Under the pieces are notes generated by a model, which saw nothing but the letters and a program-made list of their open reading frames with translations, did not search any database and was not told where the DNA came from. A DNA stretch of 64,000 nucleotides from Gracilaria domingensis (taxonomy: Eukaryota > Rhodophyta > Florideophyceae > Gracilariales > Gracilariaceae), in assembly GCA_022539475.1 (NCBI GenBank), contig VCMS01000039.1:124001-188000 (forward strand), in the 5' to 3' direction. Position 1 is the first letter of the stretch. The number at the start of each line of letters is the position of its first letter. Below are positions 1 to 11,490 of the stretch, one piece after another. The position numbers were made by a program, and so were the translations under genes.

Positions 1-2
1 CT

Positions 3-227
3 CCCGCTCCGACCGGCCCGTGGGCTCAGAACGTAGCATCCGCCGGGGGCGGCAATTCCTCTCTCACTCCACGAGCGGCGGTCATTCGCGACTTCCTTCG
101 AGGCGTGGGAATGGCCGTTCCCGATACGGTGACCGACGAGTCGGAATTGCAAGCGATAGCGGCACAGCGCTTCTCCCGGGCTCTCGGTAGTGGGAACACC
201 CCAGGTACTGGGCCATCGGGTGCTTAG
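3..227 (+). CDS. 3' end of an unrecognised ORF cut by the window edge
   Basis: The frame starting at base 3 is open from the window edge to a TAG at 225-227, giving about 74 codons with no start codon in view. The residues run from PAPTGPWAQN, through a possible helix (RAAVIRDFLRGVG) and an acidic stretch (DTVTDESELQAIAAQRF), to a Gly/Pro-rich tail ending GTGPSGA. I recognise no family. It could be the tail of a host gene or the end of a gag-like protein from a neighbouring element. The region after it (228-470) shows no further gene. Confidence 0.35.
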   Translation, partial: PAPTGPWAQNVASAGGGNSSLTPRAAVIRDFLRGVGMAVPDTVTDESELQAIAAQRFSRALGSGNTPGTGPSGA

Positions 228-749
228 CTTCCCCTTTACGGGGCTCCCGGTGGGTCGTTGTAGCGATTAGTAGACCCCGATGAGGAGCAGAGCTCCGTAG
301 TTAGAGGTAGACTTCAGCCTGATTAGGCTTGGCTCATGAATGTTTCTTCTTGATCTCCCGCTTTTCAGCGGGCAATACCTCAGTAGAGGCTGTTGCGAAT
401 GACCAGCGGGGGAGGGCTAACTTTCGGCTGAAGCGGCTGTAGTGATAGACTTCTTAGTCTTCCTTCCAGTGTCCTGGCTTCTTCTCCTTCTTCGAAGGCT
501 TCTTTCTTCTTCTTCTCCACTGTAAGTGGCTCCCGCGTCCCGCGGCTTGTTCGTTCAGCAAAAGCTGTCCGCATAGAGCGGCATGTCGCTGCTTTTCGGT
601 AGCGTCCGCCTAGGGCGGCTTGTGAGTAGCAACATCGTTGCATCCGTGTGAAGCGGCGTATTTCGTCTGAAACGGCATATCGCACCAGTTGTGGGTGGTC
701 AACCCACTTGGGCTTTGTCCAGCGTAGCCGGTATCGGTGTCCGTGTGCG

Positions 750-911
750 ACGGTGGTACTGCAAGACGTTAGAGCGAAGCAAATGCTCGATAGGCTCATG
801 TATATCCTCAGAAGAGGCGTAGCCGTACCAACGGACTCGATACAGTAGCTCCCCGTCAGGGGCGTAGCCGTGACTTACCAGACCGTCGATGACATACTCC
901 TCGTCAAGGAC
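750..911 (-). other. Chromodomain at the C-terminus of element G1 pol
   Basis: The stretch VIDGLVSHGYAPDGELLYR followed by VRWYGYASSEDIHEPIEHL has the chromodomain layout: a first beta strand, a variable loop, the aromatic-containing LYRVRWYGY strand, then a helix. In chromoviral integrases this module is known to direct integration towards particular chromatin marks. The assignment rests on family resemblance. Confidence 0.75.
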
Positions 912-3900
912 CTCCCGCTGGGTGTGCGACTTGGTCCCTGAGTCCACTTTTGAGGCGTTGTCGTTACTTCTCCCGTCGTGGGCTTCGTCAATTGCTTGCG
1001 GCTGCCGTTCTGACGGCAAGACATCCTGTACGTTAGGCGAGGGCCATTTTGACCATGATGGTTTCCTGACATTCAGGCTTCCAGACTTCTGGTTCTCTTT
1101 CCCATGTTGTTGGGCTCTTACCGAGCTTTGGTATTCTCGGATATAGAGCTTCCGGTGTTCCGGCATGATCTGCCGAAGTGAGGGTGAACGGTCCGCATTG
1201 CGGCGTGCCAGCGGTTGGTGCCGTGGCTCGTGCCGAGGCGACGTCTTGCCACGCATTGCTGGCTGTGAGGCCTGCGCCGTTGCACGGCTGTGCGTTGCCG
1301 ATTCAAATTCGGAATTTCCGTTTTCGTCGGCCGCGGGCCTTACAGCGGGCAAGTGCCCGGCTCGTGTGCTGTTGTCCTCCACTGGAGGCGGATCGCCGGC
1401 GAAGCCAGACACTTGGCGCGTTATGGGCGTGCGCGCAGCATTGGGCTGCTGCCCACTTACTGTGGCATGTCGGCTCGCTATAGTGGTGGTTGCCTCCGTG
1501 TTCTCAACGGCTTCATCACTCGACGCTTCCATAAATCTCCAGAAACTGGGTCTGCCGTAACGGTACGGTTTCCTTCGACACACTCTTTCCCCGGACTTCC
1601 GGCTTTTCTTGATGCATTAGTGCTTCCGCTGTCGGGCTCCGGTTCCGGCAAGTGTGTACATTCCGCATTTGGCGGGGCTGTTGCGGTATCTGTGGCGCTC
1701 TTTTCGGGCGCACCCGTCTCACGCTGCGCAACCGGGGCGTGCTCCTGGGCATGCGTCTGTGACTGCGGTACAGTACTATCCGCGGGCTGAGCGGCGGCTT
1801 CTGAAGCAGCGTCACTGCGCTGTCCTTCCGGGTTTCCGGCTTCGTATGCCACCGAAGTGGTGTGCTCCCCTTTAGGCTGTCGCGATAACTGCGCGTTGTT
1901 TGCTTCCTTCCGATTCTCCGGCTGTTCACGCGTCCGCGTGCTTTCACCACGACTTGCGTGCGACACAGAGGCCTGCAAAGGCACCTTCGTCGGCGACGAT
2001 GACAAAGAAATCGAGCGAATCCAGCGACTTACCTCCTCCTCCCCCTCCTCAGTTGGAGCGTCGGGGGCGGTGGTGTGTATCCATTGAGGGGCCAGTATCC
2101 GCTTGTGGATATGTGCGGCAGTCGAGACTGACGGATTAGTTTCCGGCTTTGCCGGCAAATCAGCAAGTCCGCGGTCCGCGTGCGGCAGAACAGACAGTTG
2201 AGCGCGCGTTTCCGTTTCGACGGCTGTTCCCGCCGTAGGTGCAGTAGGAGCCGACGATGGCGGTTGTGGTTCCTGAGAAACAGGCTTTGGCGCAAGCGTT
2301 ACGCGATCCCGCGAAAAACGCTCGTGCTCTCCCTCGATATCGAGGACAACCGTCGTATCGGTAACAGAAATAACCCTGTAGGGGCCGTCCGCGATAGAAT
2401 AGAGCTTATGCCTCTTCTTCTTTTCCGGGTTATAGTACTCCTTCCGTAGGAAGGCGTAGTTACCTTCCCTGATCTGAGGGGTATCCTTGCGCACCCGTGC
2501 GTCAAAATTCCGCTTGTACGCGGCTTGTCCCTTATCAATGTTTTGCCTAACTGTAGGAATAATATTCTTGAGCCAGGCCTTCCAGGCGTCCTTGTGTAGA
2601 CGGGGCGACGGGATATTATCCACAATTGGCTGTGGCTCAATAGCCACCGAAGGTGGAATGCGTGATAGCACAAGCTCGAACGGCGAGATCTGAGTAGTGC
2701 GATGAACCTGCGTATTGTAAGCTTATGTGACCGCATCGGTGTATTGATCCCATTCCGACGGATGCTCGGCAACGAACGTCCGCAATGCATTGAACATTGT
2801 GCGGTTAAAACGTTCAACCCGCCCATTACTCTGGGGATGATATGTTGTCGTGAACCAATTTTGGATCCGCAAGATGCGGCAGACGTCCTGAAAGAACTTA
2901 GCCGTAAACTGCGGTCCATTGTCCGATAACAGATCAGTCGGCGGTCCGTAGACAAAAACCCAGTGTGTAACAAAAGCTTGAGCGACCGCACTGGCGGTAA
3001 CCTTCGTCAAAGGCACAGTAAGTACCAGCTTAGAAAAGCGGTCGGTGATCACAAGTAGAAACCGGTTTTCGCGGCGAGTGCGAATAAACTCGCCGAGCAA
3101 GTCAATTGCCACGAATTCGAGTGGGGCCCTAGCAGGGAAGAGTACCAACTTCTTGGAGTACTTCCGCAGTTTGACGCGGTTCTTCGCACAGTCTGAACAT
3201 CCACGAGCAGTGGCATACGCGTCGAAAGCCATTGCTGGCCAGTAAAAGGCCTTCCTTAAGGTGTAGTACAACTTCCTGCCACCAGGCTCGGCTGAGAGCT
3301 TTGCATAGTGCGACAGATGCAGTACTCGTGACTGAAGTGAATGCGGAACCACAATCTGTGGCCTGCTTCCGACAGTTCGGATTAGAAATCCTTGGTCGTT
3401 CTCGACGAAAGGCAAGAGGGCTTCACCGTTCAGTCGGCTACGAATCCCCCTGCAAAAACGGTCAGTGTGTTGCTCCCGGATGAGTTCTTCCGGCGTAGTC
3501 GGTACGAAAGAGCCCGGTGAGGGTGCTGCGTCTGAGACCGCTACGACGGCATCATAAAGGTCCCAAACTTCCGATTCGTCATCGGCATCGCTCGTGCCGT
3601 CTTCCGCGAGGAAGCACGGTATATCCAGATCATCGACTGGCTCAGCTTCTGCCGCTGTTTCCAAGCGGGAAAGTGCATCAGCCTGTGTATTCAGGAGTCC
3701 TTTCTTGTAGCGGATTTCAAAGTCGAATTCCGACAAGCGAAGTCTCCACCGCATCAAGCGGTCAGATGGCTCTGCTAAAGAGAGCAGCCAACGTAAAATC
3801 GAATGATCGGTATGAACAATGAAGCGGGTCCTCATAAGATAGGGCCGCAGTGTCTGTAGTGCCCAGACAATTGCCAAGCACTCCTTCTCGGATACTGAGT

Positions 3901-6900
3901 AATTCCTCTCGTGAACGTTGAGGCTCCTTGACCAATACCCAATCGGCAATCGCTCGCCATCCCTGGTGGTCTGGAATAGTGCACAGCCAACTTGGTAGTC
4001 GCTCGCATCCGTATCTATTGCATACGGCAAACCAGCTCTAGGTAGGGATAGGACAGATGGCGATGTCATCGCGTCCACGAGCGACGAGAAAGCCGCGGAT
4101 GTGCGGTCGCCGAACGCTTCCAGATTGACTCGCTGTCCTTTGCGAAGAAGCTCGTTCAGAGGTGCAGCGATATCCGCGAAGTTCGGAATGAAGCGGCGAT
4201 ACACATTGCACAAGCCGAGAAAAGATCAGAGTTCAGTCTGCGTCCGCGGATGCTTAGCCTCTTTGAGGGATTTCACGCGAACTTCGTCTATCGACAGCCG
4301 TCCAGGACGGATAACGTGGCCGAGATATCTGACGGTTTCGGTAAAGAACTCGCACTTCTTCAGCTTGAGTGTAATGCCTGCATCTCGTAGGACTCGCATC
4401 ACATCCCGTACGTGTGTCAAGTGCTCATCCAGGTTGCTGGAGTAGACAATGATGTCGTCCAGGTAAACCAGGCAAGTCTTCCACTTGAAGCGGGCGAGCA
4501 AAATGTCCACAGCACGTTGAAATGTGACTGGCGCGTTTGTTAACCCAAAGGGCATCCGATTGAATCGGTACAATCCTTCATGACAGACGAAGGCTGTCTT
4601 GTCACGATCTTCAGCCTCACGGGAACTTGCAAATAGCCCCAATTCGCGTCTAGGGTCGTAAAAACTTTCGCGTCGCCCAATGAATCGATGCATTCATCCA
4701 TTCGTGGGATAGGATACACATCCTTGACTGTAGCCGCGTTTAGCTTGCGGTAATCGATACAAAATCGCCAAGACCCGTCAGTTTTGGGCGCGAGCACCAC
4801 CGGCGATGCCCAAGGTGACTGAGCCGGCTCGATAACTCCAGCGCGGAGCATTTTCTCAACTTGAGCTTTCTCCTCCTGCCGAGCTCTCGGTCCTGCCGTG
4901 TGAGGGTGCTGTGAAATGGGCCGAGTATTCGGTAGCAAATCAATCCGATGTTCGGTAATACCAATCTTACTCAGTGTGCCATCCCACATGGGCGTGAACT
5001 CTTCGAACATGTGCCGCAATTTATCGCGGTGAGTCTCTGGGACATGTTCAAGATCCAGAGACTCCAGTTCCTGTACTGCCTTATCCTTCGTGTCAGCAGC
5101 ACTCAGGTCCTTATCATTATTGTCCGACGAAGTCGGCATTGCTTCCTTCGACAGGCTGTGGTTATTCGCATCTGACGAAGTCGGCGTAGCATCTTCCGAC
5201 GAACTGCTCAGACCAGGGTTCGGTTCGGCATTGTTCCGTTCCGCCTCCCCTTCCTCAGCTTCGAGGATTCCGAGAACTTCGGCCATAGAAACCTGAGTGG
5301 GCACTATAGCCGCAGGGTGCGGGAGCAATGATCCAATAACTTGACTCCTAACCACCCGTTGAGGAAAACGGCTGAAGTTCGCAACCTGCACCTGAAAAGA
5401 CTTCTCGGGTTCGACGAAAACAATCCCATTAGCCAGGGCGAGCTGATGCTTCTCCTGAAACGCAGGCAACGGTTGCACCGTTTTTAAGCCACACTGTGGA
5501 GACGTTACAGTAACCCAGACCTGCGAATCGGGCGGGATGCAAATAGATCGAGCAACTCGAATCTTCGTAGACTTCCGTTCATCAGCGGCAAGCTCTTGCG
5601 CAACAGGCAAAGGCACTTGCTTCTTCAAAGCCCCTCGAAGGGGACGCCGAACGATCGGTACAATGGTCCCATTCTCCATTTCGATGGTTCTTTGCCGCGG
5701 TCGAATTGATTCGACGAAGCGGTCACAGAAGTCACATCCGAGTATAACCGGCGCAGCGAGCTGCTTGCAAACCAAGAAATCGAGCTTCACCACGTAGTGC
5801 CCAAGCCTGACAAGCAAGTCTATCACTCCCACTGTAGAGATGCCAGCGCGTGCTCGAGCTGCATCTCCCTCCGCTTGGGCAAATTGAACGAGTTCCAGAT
5901 AGGTAATCTGGCGTTTGTTCTCCCGATAATGGGCTACTAACGTCCGAATTGATCGGTCCAGTCCATCAAAAAACATCGTACACCGCTCAGCTGCGGAGAA
6001 CACGTTGCCACATCTGTGAAAAGCCTTGTTGAGGCGGGTCGAATAAACGGTTTCCGACTCTTCGGCTCCTTGCTTCGTGTCTCGTAGCGCGAGTATAGCA
6101 CCTTGTATCGCATTGCCTGTCGCGTAAGAGCGCAGGAGATATTGTACCGCTTCCGGCCAGCACGTGACTCCTCCTTCGGAGGCGCGAGATGACCCACGAA
6201 CCGAATTTAATTGATCTTCGGCTACGCCTGTCAAAAAGTACGGCAGCGCAATGTAGGCTTGTGCCTCACTCATCCGAAATACATCGGCTTCCGCCACGGA
6301 GCGGCCAAGAAAATCCAAGACAAGAATTGGATCTTCCCTAGAGAGCTTGTGGGGCTTTAGCGTGAGCTCCATTTGTCGGAGATGTTTTCGCACCTTGCTA
6401 GTCCCACGTGGGGTTCCCTGTGGCGTCGTGTCATCAAGCCGATAATATCGGTACGATAGCAGCTTCCGATACAGTAAGTTTGTCGGCTTCAATTCCTTCA
6501 ATCCAAGGTGTCTCCGTCCTTTCGTACGGCCTCGTGCAACACCAGAGGTGGCTTCAGTAGCCCACGAACGGGATGCACGATAGCAAAAGCGCTCTTCCGC
6601 GCTGTCCGAAGAGTTGGTAGACGATCCCTTTTGAGGGCCCTCCTCGTCAGAAGAGGACGAAGAAGACGAGTCAGACTCAACCTTGACCTTCTTCTTTGCC
6701 GGACGATCCCGGGAACGGCGCGAGTGCTGAGAACCCTCAGAAACCGGGGCTCCCGGCGCCACAGCATCAGATACGATGATTTGCTCGACCGTCTCCAGGC
6801 GGGTAGCCAAGCGGTCCAGGCGCGCGGTAGCCTGCTCGTGCAGGGCAGCTGACACCTGTCGGTGTTCCATAATCTGGTTGACATCAGACTGTAAAACACG

Positions 6901-7423
6901 GACGTCGCTCGAAACATCCCAGATACCGGCTTCATCGAGCCGTTGCCGGAGTTTCGTAATATCCCGGATGAGGCCCACTTGGGAGTTCTGGAGGATGCGA
7001 ACCTGAGCCTCTAATTCGCGGAGGGTGTACTCGTCGGACCGCGACGACAAAACGTCAACCGCTGCGGCGCCATCAGCCGCAGGTGCGGTTTCAGTTGGCC
7101 CACGAGTGGGTGGGGTCCCGCTATCAGAACGGAGGCCCCGGGAAGCCGGTTTCGGGTCGCCATTGCCTGGGACATCCAGTGCGTCCTTCGGCAACGGAGG
7201 CAAATTTGCCGGCAAGCCGGACGAACCGGGCACGGAGGCGGCACGTGGCGCGCTACTCCTGCGACGGGACGACATCGTTCCCCGACGCAGTCGGCCAATT
7301 GGCAACCAAAACAACTTCCGAAAACGGACAATGAGAGAACCGTAAAAACGGATATTCCCAACTACCTAAGCTCCAAGTAAAAGAACCAACTCCAACGATT
7401 GTTGGCCAATAAAACCGATTCTA

Positions 7424-7436
7424 GGTCGGGAGACCA
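7424..7436 (-). other. Primer-binding site of element G1
   Basis: The plus strand reads ggtcgggagacca, which ends in CCA like a tRNA 3' end, so the element strand (TGGTCTCCCGACC) could pair with such a tRNA. It is separated by three bases from the TG (7440) that begins the putative LTR as read on the plus strand. The same layout recurs at 30453-30464. The tRNA species is not identified. Confidence 0.55.
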
Positions 7437-7439
7437 GTT

Positions 7440-8160
7440 TGTGGTGCAATCTCACGAGTGGGCAAACAAGAGTCGCGTCGCGGAAAGCGCACCGACAGGG
7501 TGTTCGAAACCTGCTCTCTATAAGAGTAGATGCAGCAGTAGAACCTTCTGATAGGGCCAACGCAATGCCGGGTGTAAGTCCGGGTGGCCCCGATTTGAGC
7601 GTGCAGTCAGAGGTGAAGGAGAAGAATCTGCGTAGGTATCCGGTTGTTCTGGCGAGCCACAGCCAGTGGAGATATCCAGCCTAACGGTAGGGAGTGACAG
7701 GAGATCAGCAAACGAGCAGCACTGCGGAGCACTGACTCGTGGTAAACAGGAATAAGTCCCGAGGCTAGTGGGCAAAAGCCTGTATGACAGGGCAGAGAAA
7801 CGAGAGCCGTATGACGGAAATAATAACAAAGAAACAACAAAAGATGCCGTAACGACGGTCTAGAACTCCTCAGTGGTAAAGGTCGGATGACTAGCCCGGA
7901 ATTGTGGCTGCTTGCCCGATTAGGGACGAAGACCGTTCACAAGCGGCAAGAGAGTCAGAGCCAGAAGCCTCCTTGAGGTTTACTTCCCGTCCAGTGGCGG
8001 CAAGTGCCGCCACTTATATACGGCACTTGAAAATATCAATTGAAATATCTAACTATCCGGCGATGCCGGCCAATACACTACAGGTGTGCAACCGTGGCAT
8101 GCTTGCTACGGCGCACCCGCTATCGGGCCAACTTGGCGCACGTGTGCAGAAATACTAACC
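7440..8160 (-). repeat. Putative 5' LTR of element G1
   Basis: The region starts with TG next to the primer-binding site and carries a TATA box and hairpin in the minus orientation. No long ORF is present. The outer (U3) boundary is not defined because no partner LTR is in the window; 8160 is where the sequence changes character into the palindrome-rich tract. Confidence 0.5.
7994..8020 (-). promoter_or_regulatory. TATA box and adjacent hairpin in the G1 LTR
   Basis: Plus-strand cttatata at 8013-8020 reads TATATAAG on the element strand. Overlapping its downstream edge is a hairpin with 8-bp arms GTGGCGGC (7994-8001) and GCCGCCAC (8006-8013). Its position inside the LTR and upstream of gag fits a core promoter for the retroelement transcript. 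A functional promoter is inference. Confidence 0.5.
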
Positions 8161-10730
8161 TTCCTAGGCATACTCCAAAATGGGGCCATCACTACAGTAA
8201 CCTCTCATAACCTGAGGTGTCGAAGCCGGTAACGGATCAACAAACTATGAAAAACACCTCGGTGCATCCCCACAAAGGGCGTTTTGCTCTACACTTTCCA
8301 TCTTTTAGATGCCTCTTAGTTCACAAGGCTTTTGTCCAAACCCTTTTGGTCGTTGCAAAAGAGTTATAGAGACCCTGTAGGTCACCAAATATCCTTTAGG
8401 TAACCATTGGGCAACGCGAATACGTCCCTGTTACCCTGTGACCTCTTCTGAATTTTAACCAACTGGTGCGCTCTTGCTTTGCATCCTAGAGAAACCTTTT
8501 GGTTTGCCGCTCTCTGTTGAGCAAACGTTGAGGCCCTTTACCAACAGCTATTGAACCGATTGGAGGTCTGCAATTCACCTTGAGGTACTCCCAAACCAAC
8601 GGCGAAAACCTCTCCATTAGTCTTCCCTGTCGAAGCGACCGTGTCCCTTCTGCACACCGTTCTGGTTCGATGATATCTTCTCCAAACGGTATAGTGCGCA
8701 TTGTCTCGAATACCATAAACCCTGTTCTCCACACAACTTTTGTGGTTTTCTGCACACCGACGGCTTTGGAAAGATCACTACCACAATGGGTAGGAGTTCT
8801 GCTCTGACACCGTGATATCCGCCACCTTTCGGTCCCAAATGGTTCCTAACACTGACCTCCATGGCGCTATGCCGTATTTTTAACCTCCAATAGGTTTGAC
8901 TTCCTGACCAGTTGGATTGCTTTCGAACCTCCACTAGTTGCACTTGTCCTTCAGTTCTTGGTACAAATTGCATTTGGTACGCATTGTATAACCATAAAAA
9001 CCCAGTCGGTCCTGTCCTTACTTCATGAAACCAACTGGTGGTTCTCTCCGAGTACCTCTGCGGTTCTTGCAACATCTCCAGCTTACTGCGTCCTTCTCGC
9101 TAAATCACCAACGATTGGTGTCATACAGTCCCGTTTGGTATTGCCAACAGGGTGAACTCATCGATTTGGCCTCCTCTCAACAACCGTGTGGTTTTCTATT
9201 CACCTCCTTGATGGTTCTACCACGGTGTTACCATCTCAGACGAATTTCATTGACCCTGGTGGTACAGCCGCGCTAAGCGTCTTGGTTTTGCTTTCGCCCT
9301 TAGGGGTAGCGCCACGGAATTGGGCGTACTTCACTGCGCTTGTACCTTTCACCCATTTGGTCGAGAAGCAAAAACCTCCATGGTAATCGCTTCTAAGTTT
9401 GGTCCACAACGGTTACCTCTAGGGAGACAACTCTCTCTCTCTTCTGGTTGCTTCCATTCTTCACCAATTGGTCCCGTCTAGTTCGTCTCAAAAAACCTGT
9501 CGGTGCGAATTCTGAAGTCGTTGGACCCCTTTAGGGATTGCCAGTGAGGTCGTTCAACTCATTTGGTTCCTGCCCAAGAGGCACTGAACCTACCAGAGGT
9601 CTCCAATCCACCTTGTGGTAATCACAAACGAACCACTGAAACCTCCAGCAGGTTTGCGTTCCTTACCAATTGGACTTTACGTTTCCTCTTTCCACACCCT
9701 CTTAGTACTACTCACCGAGTCGGGGATAGATTCGTATCCTTGCCAAAGTGGTAGCTGTAGCAAACCATCGGAAGGCTTCGACTATCCTTTGGTTTGCGAG
9801 TAGTTCGAACTTTGAGGTGTTTAACCGCTGTCGGTTTTCCTTCTTCTACCATTTGGTTGTATTTGCTCACCATTTTGGTCAGGGCACTGCTCTATTTCAC
9901 CTCATGGCTGATATCTGGTTCCCTACTGGCGTAATTACGCCTCGTAGTTCTCTCCTCTCATTCACAGACCTCGGGGGTCTTGCCCTCCAAGGCTTCCCTT
10001 GAACAAAGCGGTCGGGCGAAGAGAGAGATTAAAACTTCTCCCCTTCATTTAGGTTGCCCTACCGAATCGGTGAAAAGACATTGCTACCTGCTGGTGCACT
10101 TTCTCCAAGCCCGTTGGTAGTGACGTGCCGAACTCGTTTTCAGGAGTAGCTTTTGTTCCCTGAAACCAAGCCTCTTTGCAACCAAGCCTCTTTATAACCA
10201 TTTTGGTGTCCAGACTCTTGTTGGAGCCCTAAGGGACGATGCGCATCGATAGAATCATTGCGCTGTACTAGACTGCTCTCGGCGCAAGATTCGCATCTTC
10301 GCGATTTTCCACACTGGTTACCATTTTTTATGGCAGGCGCCTTTCCTTCTGGCCTCCTTCCTTTCGCGACCAACAGGTATCACCAACAGGTTCTGTTCAC
10401 TTTTCCGTTGAAGACCTTCTGGTGTTTTTCAAACCTTCCGACACTTTCCACTGAGGCACAGAACCTATTGGTGGTCTCCCATCAACCTTAAGGTTAACGC
10501 GAACAAACCGCAGGACCTCCTCTCCCTCTTTCTTAGGCCAGCGTACCACGATGGCAATAGACTGTTACACCCAGATGTAGGCTCGGGAAAACAAGTGGTC
10601 TTTGTCCGTTCCGTTCCATACCGGTTGCCTTTCCTGGCTGCCAACACGTCCTTCGCATAACCAACGTGGTTTCAGGCCTCTGTGGTACTCTGCATACGAA
10701 CCCAATGAACAGTGATTCTGGATAATTTCG
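8160..10730. repeat. Palindrome block A: non-coding tract saturated with ACC-N2-5-GGT
   Basis: No convincing gene is present on either strand over about 2.6 kb. Short inverted pairs ACC..GGT recur every few tens of bases. Examples: ACCTGAGGT 8210, ACCTCGGT 8256, ACCCTTTTGGT 8340, ACCCTGTAGGT 8372, ACCAACTGGT 8458, ACCTTTTGGT 8494, ACCTTGAGGT 8577, ACCGTTCTGGT 8656, ACCTTTCGGT 8824, ACCAACTGGT 9030, ACCGTGTGGT 9183, ACCAATTGGT 9463, ACCATTTGGT 9848, ACCATTTTGGT 9869 and 10197, ACCTATTGGT 10463. The sequence between the motifs does not repeat. The tract abuts the G1 LTR. It may be the inside of a non-autonomous element, or an array of protein-binding sites. Its identity is unknown. Confidence 0.6.
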
Positions 10731-11060
10731 GACCGAAATTGTGCCCCAATTTATTCGAAAGAATTAATAGGCGTAAAATATAGGTCCTTTAGATGGGCTC
10801 GAGGCTCTGGCCAGGATCGCCATTAGAATTAATGCAGGCCCATGGTAGCCGTGATTAGTTTCTTATATTCTGTTAGGTCCCATTTGTTTCAAAAGGTGTC
10901 CGTTTATTGGCTTGGCCGAAAGCGGGATGGATACTAAGATTATCGTTTATTTTCTTGCTACAGTGACAACAAGATTATGCACGCCTACACTTGGAATGCT
11001 AGCATTACATTGTCGCACGTGCGCGCCTAGAACGCCCTGTGAGATAAAGTGATGCGCGAA
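10731..11060. other. Intervening sequence, nothing recognised
   Basis: This AT-richer sequence has no ORF, RNA gene or repeat that I can support. It separates palindrome block A from the GATGTCC-rich tract. Confidence 0.4.
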
Positions 11061-11490
11061 GGATGTCCATCGGATGAGAATTTGGGGAAATCCATGGAAT
11101 AGCAGTCGGATATATTCTACGCATCCAGGATATCCGAATGATAGGCGGTAGTACCCCGTTGGATTCGCCTAATTGATTTCCTTTACATATTCTTTGGATG
11201 TACAAAAACTATTCCAAAGATATTCAAATGATGCACGAAGATATGTCCAATGGATGTCCGGAAATCCAGTGTAAATCATTTGGAAATCACAAAAACCAAG
11301 GGACATCTCTTCGTACATCATATGGGTATCAGGCAGCTATCATCTGGATATACTTCATACATCTTCTGAGCATCATTTATGTATATCACGTGGGCATCTT
11401 AAAGAGATCAAGTGGACATCTTCAGGTTTCGTAATTCTGATATGGGCTATCTGGGGGACATCATCCGTACATCAACTCACCTCCCTGGGA
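11060..11490. repeat. Motif-rich tract: GATGTCC words on the left, GGACATC words on the right
   Basis: The left half repeats ggatgtcc/ggatatcc words (ggatgtccatcggatg near 11064, ggatatcc near 11128, aatggatgtccgg near 11245). The right half carries mainly the reverse complement (gggacatc near 11298, tacatcatatggg, gtgggcatc, gtggacatc near 11412, gggggacatcatcc near 11455). This gives the tract an overall fold-back character without long perfect arms. It looks like a decayed inverted-repeat element or an array of short binding words. No coding potential was found. Confidence 0.45.

Larger units (their letters stand above)
470..8160 (-). mobile_element. Ty3/gypsy LTR retrotransposon, chromovirus type (element G1), broken
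   Basis: All the parts lie on the minus strand in the order expected for a chromovirus. Gag-like, with a Ser/Asp-rich linker, about 6000-7280. Aspartic protease region about 5700-5850 (DFLVCKQLAAPVILGCDFC). Reverse transcriptase about 4230-4900 (LVYLDDIIVYSS). RNase H near 4020 (IDTDASDYQVG). Integrase core about 2730-3120 (LLSDNGPQFTAKF, HPQSNGRVERFNRT). A long low-complexity C-terminal region and a chromodomain follow. A primer-binding site and 5' LTR lie at the right end. No matching LTR is visible at the left, so the 3' end is lost, interrupted or outside the window. The element is broken, with a handful of breaks, and looks moderately old. The exact outer ends are uncertain. Confidence 0.9.

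Noticed and set aside
470-530. Polypurine tract of element G1 in the cttcttctcc..ttcttctcc region
   Set aside because: The purine-rich strand is right but the tract is long, lies within an open frame, and no LTR follows it, so I could not tie it to the 3' end of the element.
8617-9075. 152-codon minus-strand ORF in palindrome block A
   Set aside because: No recognisable domain. Its codons are dictated by the ACC..GGT words (recurrent Gly/Thr/Lys/Trp), and overlapping frames of similar length exist on both strands.
8160-10730. CRISPR-like array of short palindromes
   Set aside because: There is no constant repeat unit, spacing is irregular, no cas-like gene is present, and the setting is eukaryotic.
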